From assembly GCF_026341275.1 (NCBI RefSeq), contig NZ_JAIFZO010000002.1, positions 570,361 to 634,360 on the forward strand: a stretch of DNA of 64,000 nt, written 5' to 3'. Position numbers and translations under genes: made by a program. Below, one piece after another: positions 58,186-64,000 of this stretch (positions are counted from its first letter, which is position 1; every line of letters starts with the position of its first letter). The notes under the pieces were generated by a model that saw nothing but the letters and a program-made list of their open reading frames with translations, had not been told where the DNA came from and did no database searches. Source of the stretch: Streptomyces ortus (GTDB lineage Bacteria; Actinomycetota; Actinomycetes; Streptomycetales; Streptomycetaceae).

Positions 58186-58689
58186 CTACGCGCTGGCCAC
58201 GAACGCGCTGGCCTGCGCGTCCTTCGCCAGGGTCACCAGACTGAGCCGCTCATCGACCCGCTCGGTCGCCACGGCCTCGTACCCGTGCTTCCGGTAGAGC
58301 CGCAGATTGCGGTCACTGCGGTGGCCCGTGAAGAGCTGGAAGCTCTTGGCCCCCGCGTCCGCCGCGAGCCGCGACTCGATCGCGTCGAGCAACCGCCCGC
58401 CCAGGCCGTGCCGCTGCATCCGCGGATGCACGATCAGCTTGTCGATCCGGGCCGTGCCGTCCGCGCCGACGGACCCGCGCACGGAGGCCACCACCTCGTC
58501 GCGCAGCCGCGCCACCAGGACCATGCCCTCCGCGAGCTCCGCCTTGAGGGAGTCCAGCGGCTGGGTGAGGGGCTCGATGCTGTAGTCGCCGTACAGCTCG
58601 GCCTCGCTCTGGTAGCAGAGGAACTGCAGTTTGAGGATCTGTTCGGCGTCCTGTTCGGTCGCCGCCGAGATGGTCACGCTCATGCCCAT
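58186..58689 (-). CDS. GNAT N-acetyltransferase
   Basis: 167 residues. ISAATEQDAEQILKLQFLCY begins the fold, the core strand is RIDKLIVHPRMQRHGLGGRL with the R/Q-x-x-G-x-G acetyl-CoA loop (QRHGLG), and FTGHRSDRNLRLYRKHGYEA is the late conserved helix. The substrate is unknown. Of two near ATGs, 58689 (MGMSV) has GGGAGG at proper spacing. It is next to a sigma-factor gene on the same strand, 46 nt away. Confidence 0.92.
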   Translation of the reverse strand: MGMSVTISAATEQDAEQILKLQFLCYQSEAELYGDYSIEPLTQPLDSLKAELAEGMVLVARLRDEVVASVRGSVGADGTARIDKLIVHPRMQRHGLGGRLLDAIESRLAADAGAKSFQLFTGHRSDRNLRLYRKHGYEAVATERVDERLSLVTLAKDAQASAFVASA

Positions 58690-58735
58690 GTGTGCATGCC
58701 TCCCGCTCACCTGTTCCGCCGGTTGTCCCTCACTC

Positions 58736-59242
58736 CTATCCCCGCCGTTCATGCGCCGCAACCTCCGATGTGAGCATTCGGCGCAGACAACTCAGGCATC
58801 TGGAACGATCCGGACCGAGACTGCCCTGTGAGATACCCAACTCCCCCGCGATTTCCCGGTAGGTGAGGTCCTTAGGGGACAGCAGAGCGGCCATGAGGCG
58901 CGGGCAGCGGCCCGGCAGCCGTCGTACGGCGGAGTACAGGGCGCGGCGCCGGGCCGCGCTGAGCGCCACCTGCTCGGGCCCCGGCCGGCTGTCGTCGGCG
59001 GGCTCGGACGCGTACGGCCGTTCGATGTGCGCGGTCCGTCCGGCGCGCCGCGCCTCGGTGCGGACGGCGACGCGCAGCCAGGCGGCCGGATCGGCGGGCG
59101 GGCCGTCCGTGCCGAGGCGCTCCAGGAGACGCACCCAGACGTCCTGTTCCAGGTCACTGGAGTCGGCCCCGGAGGCATATGCCTCGGCTGAGACCTCGGC
59201 GACGAGCAGGGGGCGCAGGGTGGCAACCATGTCGTGGGTCAT
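58736..59242 (-). CDS. ECF-like RNA polymerase sigma factor
   Basis: 168 residues. Region 2 includes DSSDLEQDVWVRLLERLG and PAAWLRVAVRTEARRAGRT. Region 4 is ALYSAVRRLPGRCPRLMAALL with the helix-turn-helix LTYREIAGELGISQGSLGPDR. The C-terminal CLSCLRRML has two cysteines that could bind metal or sense redox. Its promoter targets and any anti-sigma factor are not evident; no adjacent anti-sigma gene is seen. The start is uncertain: ATG at 59242 or GTG at 59251, neither with a strong site. Confidence 0.9.
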   Translation of the reverse strand: MTHDMVATLRPLLVAEVSAEAYASGADSSDLEQDVWVRLLERLGTDGPPADPAAWLRVAVRTEARRAGRTAHIERPYASEPADDSRPGPEQVALSAARRRALYSAVRRLPGRCPRLMAALLSPKDLTYREIAGELGISQGSLGPDRSRCLSCLRRMLTSEVAAHERRG

Positions 59243-59362
59243 ATGCGGCACGACGCGACCGCCCCGGCGTGAGGTTGCCGGGACGGCCGCGCGTCACCCG
59301 ACCGGGTCAGCGGGCCCGACCGTTGACGAGCGGGAGCGGGACCCCCACAGTCCCCCGAAGGC

Positions 59363-60565
59363 CTAGTTCTTCTTGAGGAAGTCCTCGCGGGCCAGAAGAC
59401 CGGTGTCCGGGTTGTCGGTGAAGACGCCGTCGATGCCGGTGGCGAAGTACGTGGCGAAGGCGCCGAAGGCGTCGCCGTAAGCGTCCGCGCCGGTGCCCCT
59501 GCGGAAGTCAGCGGGCAGGAAGGGGTTCTCGTTGCGCATCGTGTACGGGTGCAGGATCAGGCCCGCGTCGTGCGCGTCCCGGACCAGGGTGGTCGGCGTG
59601 GTGAGGTTGCCGCTCGCGTCCTTCGGGATGATCAGGTCGAGGGTCGGTCCGATGCCCTGCGCGTAGGAGGCGATCCACTTCAGGCCCGCGGGTTTGACCA
59701 GGTCGGCGACCGTACGCGGGTCGCCCGTCTCCACGAAGTCCCAGGGGCGGGTGTTGGCGGCGGACAGGAGTACCGCGAGCGGGTTGCCCACCAGTTTGTT
59801 CATACGCTGGATACTGGTCGGCTCGAAGGACTGGAGGATGACCGGCGAGTTCTTCTTGTCGAGGCCGTGCCTGCGCAGCACCTTGGTGACCCGCTCCTCA
59901 AGGCCGAGGCCCAGCTTGCGGAAGTAGGTGGGGTGCTTGAGCTCGGGGTAGATCCAGACCTGGCGGCCGAGCTTCCCGCTCTGCTCCTCCCGCCAGCGCA
60001 GCACCTCCTCGAAGGTGGGGATCTCCCAGCGGCCGTCGTAGAGCGTGTTGTGCGGGCGGTTGGCCGGGACGCGCTCCTTGGCACGCAGGGTCTTCAGCTC
60101 GGCGAGCGTGAAGTCCTCGGTGAACCAGCCGGTCGTGGAGACCCCGTCGAGCACCTTGGTGACCTTGCGGTCCGCGAACTCGGGGTGCGCGGAGACGTCC
60201 GTCGTACCGCCGATCTCGGGCTCGTGACGGCACACCAGGTGGCCGTCCTTGGTCGGCACCAGGTCGCCGGCCTCGATGATGTGCGCGCCCATGTCGAGGG
60301 CCAGCTGGTACGAGCCGAGGGTGTGTTCCGGGCGGTAGCCGCTGGCGCCGCGGTGGCCGATGATCGTGGGCTTGGGCAGGCTCTTGTAGCCGCCGTTGTA
60401 GGTGCCGTTCCCGTGCTTGTCGGCGGCTCTCGCCGCAGCCGGCAGTCCGAGGACCGCTCCGCCGGCGCCGAGGACCGCGGCTCCGAGCACCGCGCGCCGG
60501 CCCCGGGCGATCCCGGTGCGGCCCTCGTTCGAGTCCTGCGTGTCCCGCGTCCCCTGCGTACCCAT
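59363..60565 (-). CDS. Glycerophosphodiester phosphodiesterase (GlpQ-like), Tat-type export
   Basis: 400 residues. The N-terminus has RGRRAVLGAAVLGAGGAVLG, a twin-arginine signal, so it is secreted. The catalytic H71-R72 lie in IIGHRGASGYRPEHT with E80. GHLVCRHEPEIGGTTDVS and WIYPELKHPTYFRKLG follow, then DGVFTDNPDTG. It hydrolyses glycerophosphodiesters (from lipids or teichoic acid) to glycerol 3-phosphate. One oddity: the metal-binding E-x-D of the family appears as E98-A-G-D101, one residue longer. The rest of the site looks intact. Confidence 0.92.
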   Translation of the reverse strand: MGTQGTRDTQDSNEGRTGIARGRRAVLGAAVLGAGGAVLGLPAAARAADKHGNGTYNGGYKSLPKPTIIGHRGASGYRPEHTLGSYQLALDMGAHIIEAGDLVPTKDGHLVCRHEPEIGGTTDVSAHPEFADRKVTKVLDGVSTTGWFTEDFTLAELKTLRAKERVPANRPHNTLYDGRWEIPTFEEVLRWREEQSGKLGRQVWIYPELKHPTYFRKLGLGLEERVTKVLRRHGLDKKNSPVILQSFEPTSIQRMNKLVGNPLAVLLSAANTRPWDFVETGDPRTVADLVKPAGLKWIASYAQGIGPTLDLIIPKDASGNLTTPTTLVRDAHDAGLILHPYTMRNENPFLPADFRRGTGADAYGDAFGAFATYFATGIDGVFTDNPDTGLLAREDFLKKN

Positions 60566-60959
60566 GAGCGCTCCTCCGCATACTGCCCTGCACCTGTCAA
60601 AGCGGGACTGATCGTAGGTGCGGCGGGGTGACGGGTGGGAGACCTCGGACGGAACACGTGGGTGACGGTGGATGTCTTCCTGCCACCGTCTCGCTCACGG
60701 GCGGTTCGAGGAGAAGAGAAGTTTGAGCGGCCGTGGGTGGGAACCTGCTCCGCGAGGACCGACTCGTGCGGATTTCGTCACACCGTCTCGTCCGGATGAC
60801 GGCCGTGTGACACGGCGCCACCCCAGGTAAACAAGGGTCAACAGTGCGTATCCAGTGGGTGAACCCGATGTGCGCGACCCCGGCACGCGCGAGTATCGTC
60901 CTCACCTGCACAGACTTGAAACCCATACAGTCACCCACCCCTTGACACCGGAGGGCCCG
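60566..60959. other. 394-nt intergenic region between glpQ-like and plsC-like genes
   Basis: It carries the promoters of the two divergent genes. An imperfect inverted repeat TCACACCGT...ACGGCCGTGTGA lies at about 60778-60810. TTGACACCGGAGGG (60942-60955) includes the plsC ribosome site. No gene is seen. Confidence 0.5.
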
Positions 60960-61634
60960 TTGTCCCGCTTCGCGCTCATCAAGGCAGTGCTCGGACCGAT
61001 CATGCGCCTGATGTTCCGCCCACGGGTGGAGGGCGCGGAGCGCATCCCGGGCACGGGCCCGGTGATCCTCGCCGGCAACCATCTCACGTTCATCGACTCG
61101 ATGATCATGCCGCTGTTCTGCGACCGGCAGGTCTTCTTCATCGGCAAGGACGAGTACGTCACCGGCAAGGGCCTCAAGGGGCGGCTGATGGCGTGGTTCT
61201 TCACCGGCTGCGGCATGATCCCTGTCGACCGGGACGGCGGACGCGGGGGTGTCGCGGCGCTGATGACGGGGCGTCGGGTGCTGGAGGAGGGCAAGGTCTT
61301 CAGCATCTACCCGGAGGGCACGCGGTCGCCCGACGGGCGGCTCTACCGGGGCCGTACGGGTATCGCGCGGCTGGCGCTGATGACCGGGGCGCCCGTGGTG
61401 CCGTTCGCCATCATCGGCACGGACAAGATCCAGCCCGGTGGGGCGGGGTTCCCGCGGCCGGGGCGGGTCACCGTTCGCTTCGGTGAGGCGATGGAGTTCT
61501 CGCGGTACGAGGGTATGGACCGGGACCGGTATGTGCTGCGGGCCGTGACGGACTCGGTGATGGCTGAGGTCATGCGGTTGTCGGGGCAGGAGTACGTGGA
61601 CATGTATGCCACGAAGGCCAAGGACGCGGCTTAG
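60960..61634 (+). CDS. PlsC-type 1-acyl-sn-glycerol-3-phosphate acyltransferase
   Basis: 224 residues from a TTG start with GGAGGG 4 nt upstream. The acyltransferase HX4D motif is NHLTFID (H41, D46), with motif III FSIYPEGTRSPDGRLYRG and motif IV VVPFAIIGTDKI. A hydrophobic N-terminus anchors it to the membrane. It acylates lysophosphatidate in phospholipid synthesis. An in-frame ATG at 60855 would add 35 polar residues without family similarity, so TTG is preferred. Confidence 0.93.
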   Translation: MSRFALIKAVLGPIMRLMFRPRVEGAERIPGTGPVILAGNHLTFIDSMIMPLFCDRQVFFIGKDEYVTGKGLKGRLMAWFFTGCGMIPVDRDGGRGGVAALMTGRRVLEEGKVFSIYPEGTRSPDGRLYRGRTGIARLALMTGAPVVPFAIIGTDKIQPGGAGFPRPGRVTVRFGEAMEFSRYEGMDRDRYVLRAVTDSVMAEVMRLSGQEYVDMYATKAKDAA

Positions 61635-61676
61635 CTTGGGGCGGGGCCCCGTTTATAGGTGAGCGTTCCTCGGGGC

Positions 61677-61785
61677 TGAGCGCGCCGTTCCCCGCGCCCC
61701 TTGGGGAGTCGGGGCGCGGGGCGTTTCCACGTGAGCGTCGCCCGGGGTTGAGCGTGCCGTTTCCCGCGCCCCTTTGCGGCTATAG
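61677..61785. repeat. Two-unit array, 72-nt period, of the GCGCCGTTCCCCGCGCCCC family
   Basis: TGAGCGCGCCGTTCCCCGCG begins at 61677 and TGAGCGTGCCGTTTCCCGCG at 61749. They fill the gap between the convergent PlsC-type gene and the MFS gene, whose stop lies at 61780. Confidence 0.85.
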
Positions 61786-63297
61786 CTTTTCGTTTTTCAG
61801 GAGGGTCCAGGCTGCTGCTGATGCGGCGAGGAGGACTGTGGCGCCCAGGCCCGAGGCCAGGGCGACGCCGTCGACGAAGGCCGTGCGGGCCGCGTCCAGC
61901 AGGGGCTCGGGGGTGGCGAGAGCCGAGGAGGCTTCCACCGCTCCGCCGAGGGACTCGTGGGCCGCGGCGGCCACGTCCCGCGGGGTGCCCGCGGGTGCCG
62001 TGAAGCCCGCGTAGACGCCCGTGACGATCGAGCCGAGCAGCGCGATCCCGAGGGCCGCCCCCAGCTCGTACGCCGTCTCGGAGACCGCGGACGCGGCGCC
62101 CGCCTGCTCCTTGGGCACGCTGGAGAGGATCACGTCGGCGGTCACGGTGAAGGAGAAGCCCGCGCCGACGCCGACCACCAGCAGGACCGTGCCGAGGAGC
62201 GGATAGCCGGTGGACGCGTCCAGCACGGTCAGCGCGGCCAGGGCGAGCCCGATCGCGGCGAGACCGCCCGCCACGACGGCCCGTACCGAGTACCTGCGAG
62301 CGAACGTTCCTGCGACCAGCCCCGCCGCCACCGCGCCCACCGCGGCGGGCAGTTCGGCGAGGCCGGCCTCCAGCGGCCCGCGTCCCTGGACGAGTTGCAG
62401 GTACTGCGAGAGGAAGAAGACCACTCCGGACAGGCCGAGGATGGTCAGCAGGTCGGCCAGTACCGCCCCGGAGAAGCCGCGGTTGCGGAACAGCCGCATG
62501 TTCAGGAGCGGGACGGGGAGGGTGAGTTGGCGGCGTACGAATCCGTACAGCGCCGCCACCCCCAGCAGCGCCGCCGCGCCCGCCGTCACGTTCGGGCCGT
62601 GCGAGGCGGCCTCCTTGATGCCGTACACGACGCCCACCATGCCGACGAGGGACAGCACGACGCTGGTCAGGTCCCAGGGGCCGGGTTCGGGGTTGCGGGA
62701 CTCCGGCAGCAGCTTGATTCCGACCAGGACGAGGACCGCCATCACCGGCAGGTTGATCAGGAAGACCGAGCCCCACCAGAAGTGTTCGAGCAGGAAACCG
62801 CCGAGGACGGGTCCGACCGCGGTACCGGCCGAGGCGGTGGCGCCCCAGATCCCGATGGCCAGGCTGCGTTCGCGCGGGTCGTGGAAGAGGTTGCGGATGA
62901 GGGCGAGCGTGGCGGGCATCAGCGTGGCACCCGCCACACCGAGCAACGCCCGCGCCACGATCAGCAGTTCGGGCGTACTCGCGTACGCGTTGAGCACCGA
63001 GACCAGGCCGAACGCGACCGAGCCGACGAGCAGCAGCTTCTTGCGGCCGACGCGGTCGCCGAGGCTGCCCATGGAGACGAGCAGACCGGCGATGACGAAC
63101 GAGTAGACGTCACCGATCCACAGGAGCTGGTTGCCGGTGGGCTTCAGGTCCTCGCTGATGTAGGGGGTCGCGAGACCGAGGACGGTCGCGTCGACGGCCA
63201 CCAGCAGCACGGCGAGGACGAGGACGGAGAGCGCGAGCCAACGGCCCGGTCGCTTCTCCGCCTCCGCCGCGGACGCCGGCCGCGTCGTGCTGGTCAT
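61780..63297 (-). CDS. MFS drug-efflux transporter, DHA2 (14-TMS) type
   Basis: 505 residues with about 14 hydrophobic helices. Motif A reads GSLGDRVGRKKLLLVGSVAF between helices 2 and 3. The helix-5 antiporter motif C is IWGATASAGTAVGPVLGGFLLEHF. DATVLGLATPYISEDL near the N-terminus is typical of DHA2 proteins. It is a proton-driven exporter of toxic compounds. The substrate is unknown. Its ATG overlaps the TetR stop as ATGA (63294-63297), so the regulator and pump are cotranscribed. Confidence 0.95.
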   Translation of the reverse strand: MTSTTRPASAAEAEKRPGRWLALSVLVLAVLLVAVDATVLGLATPYISEDLKPTGNQLLWIGDVYSFVIAGLLVSMGSLGDRVGRKKLLLVGSVAFGLVSVLNAYASTPELLIVARALLGVAGATLMPATLALIRNLFHDPRERSLAIGIWGATASAGTAVGPVLGGFLLEHFWWGSVFLINLPVMAVLVLVGIKLLPESRNPEPGPWDLTSVVLSLVGMVGVVYGIKEAASHGPNVTAGAAALLGVAALYGFVRRQLTLPVPLLNMRLFRNRGFSGAVLADLLTILGLSGVVFFLSQYLQLVQGRGPLEAGLAELPAAVGAVAAGLVAGTFARRYSVRAVVAGGLAAIGLALAALTVLDASTGYPLLGTVLLVVGVGAGFSFTVTADVILSSVPKEQAGAASAVSETAYELGAALGIALLGSIVTGVYAGFTAPAGTPRDVAAAAHESLGGAVEASSALATPEPLLDAARTAFVDGVALASGLGATVLLAASAAAWTLLKNEKL

Positions 63298-63845
63298 GAT
63301 TCCTCTCTCCGTAGTGCGCCGCCGAGCAACAGCTCGACGATCATGTACTGGAAGTCCTTGGCCGCCACCCGGCCCTCGCTCACGGCCCACGCCCCGGAGA
63401 CGAAGAGCCCGTAGAGGGCCTCGGTGAGCCACGCCGGGGTCAGGTCGATACGGAACTCGCCGCTCTCCTGGCCCCGCCGGAACAGTGCGGCGATGCGGGC
63501 GTCGATACGGGCCCAGCCCGCGTTCAGCTCCCCGCCCTCGAACAGCTGGTTCTCGGCGTAGAGGAAGCCGAGCAGCCCCGCGGCGCTCTCGAACCCGCGC
63601 ACCAGCCGGCGTACGGCCTCCGAGGCGGCGCCGTCGTCGAGCCGGGCCGCGTCCAGCGCGGCCTCGCACTCCTGGATGCCCAGTTCTTCGAGTGCCCGGA
63701 CGAGGGCGTCGCGGCCCGCGAACTGGCGGTGCAGGGTCGCCCGGCTGATCCCGGCCGCCTTCGCGACCTCGTCCATGGTGGCGGTGGCTCTGCGGGTCAG
63801 TAGGGCGGCTGCGCTGCGCAGCACGTGTTCACGGTCGACGGCCAT
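63294..63845 (-). CDS. TetR-family repressor of the DHA2 pump
   Basis: 183 residues. The N-terminal helix-turn-helix is LTRRATATMDEVAKAAGISR followed by ATLHRQFAGRDALVRALEEL. The ligand-binding C-terminal domain is divergent, as usual (LVRGFESAAGLLGFLYAENQ). The ATG at 63843-63845 lies 19 nt from a 20-bp palindrome, consistent with autoregulation. Cotranscription with the pump (4-nt overlap) supports a role as its sensor. Confidence 0.94.
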   Translation of the reverse strand: MAVDREHVLRSAAALLTRRATATMDEVAKAAGISRATLHRQFAGRDALVRALEELGIQECEAALDAARLDDGAASEAVRRLVRGFESAAGLLGFLYAENQLFEGGELNAGWARIDARIAALFRRGQESGEFRIDLTPAWLTEALYGLFVSGAWAVSEGRVAAKDFQYMIVELLLGGALRREES

Positions 63846-63863
63846 GAGACAACCATAGACCAT

Positions 63864-63883
63864 ATGAGACACACGTGTCTCAT
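63864..63883. promoter_or_regulatory. TetR operator palindrome
   Basis: ATGAGACACACGTGTCTCAT has 9-bp arms (ATGAGACAC/GTGTCTCAT) around a 2-nt centre. It sits just upstream of the TetR-pump operon, the usual place and size for an autorepressing TetR site. Confidence 0.85.
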
Positions 63884-63916
63884 GGGAGACGTATGGCTCT
63901 CACTGGAGGGAGGTGA

Positions 63917-63983
63917 GGGATCGGGGAGGTCGCTGCGTCGGGATCGCGGAGGTCGCCGCGTCGGGATCGGGAAGGTCAGTGCC
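63917..63983. repeat. About three 23-nt direct repeats at the right edge
   Basis: GGGATCGGGGAGGTCGCTGC at 63917, GGGATCGCGGAGGTCGCCGC at 63940 and GGGATCGGGAAGGTCAGTGC at 63963 recur every 23 nt. The last unit is degenerate and close to the window end. No gene is seen in 63884-64000. Confidence 0.7.
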
Positions 63984-64000
63984 AGGGCAGCGAGCCGCGG

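Noticed and set aside
60597..61082. Minus-strand frame between the GlpQ-like and PlsC-like genes
   Set aside because: No start signal, Arg/Pro/Ser-rich noise, and it overlaps the true PlsC-type start region.

Overview
This window is a stretch of Streptomyces chromosome. The evidence is very high GC, third-position G/C codon use, GTG/TTG starts, actinobacterial phosphatidylinositol mannoside (PIM) genes, the sporulation gene ssgB, and many twin-arginine exports. From memory, the gene order resembles the core region of the S. coelicolor chromosome from yajC through thrS and ssgB to the metNI locus. That comparison was not computed.

Layout. (1) 0-9.4 kb, minus strand: yajC (cut by the left edge), ruvCAB, the YebC regulator, pdxST (PLP synthesis), a small membrane protein, then pimA, a PIM acyltransferase and pgsA overlapping by 4 nt each. 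(2) 9.7-20 kb: an EF-G-like GTPase with a non-canonical G4 motif, a membrane protein, a HIT protein divergent from a K+ channel, thrS, an overlapping pair (OB-like protein plus DUF4365 nuclease-like protein) and a divergent DnaQ-type exonuclease. (3) 20.1-31.4 kb: a segment bracketed by two nearly identical tRNA-Val(CAC) genes. It holds an SRPBCC protein, a huge membrane protein, repeat-rich DNA, and a five-gene exo-rhamnogalacturonan lyase/ABC importer operon with LacI-like operator half-sites. (4) 31.4-41.6 kb: a PGPGW protein, ssgB, a 7-unit tandem array, a CGNR regulator, small membrane proteins, pabBC, a five-gene tRNA cluster (Gly, Cys, 3 x Val), a zinc-ribbon protein and an APH-fold kinase. 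(5) 41.7-51.5 kb: a Ser/Thr kinase, a TrmH-type methyltransferase, and cobalamin genes: a CysG-like fusion, a 1350-residue BluB-CobT fusion and cobL. (6) 52-56.5 kb: a metN-metI-metQ-metQ import locus preceded by a promoter, a palindrome and a 28-codon leader peptide rich in Cys and Met. (7) 56.5-64 kb: HAD phosphatase, membrane proteins, GNAT, an ECF-like sigma factor, a GlpQ-like phosphodiesterase, PlsC, and a TetR/DHA2 efflux pair with a clear palindromic operator.

Regulation and repeats. The most interesting system is the met locus leader. It combines a palindrome, a -10 box set so that transcription would begin at an ATG, and a short ORF ending in RCMCRMCAF upstream of a methionine-type importer. 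This looks like a Cys/Met-sensing attenuator. A second theme is a family of intergenic arrays at 23.7, 32.6, 43.2 and 61.7 kb. All share the core GCGCCGTTCCCCGCGCCCC and all have a 72-76 nt period, but their remaining sequence differs from locus to locus. Further tandem repeats have 7, 11, 12, 15, 18 and 23 nt periods.

Limits. Products were assigned by reading the translations and recalling families. No database search, structure prediction or promoter mapping was run.
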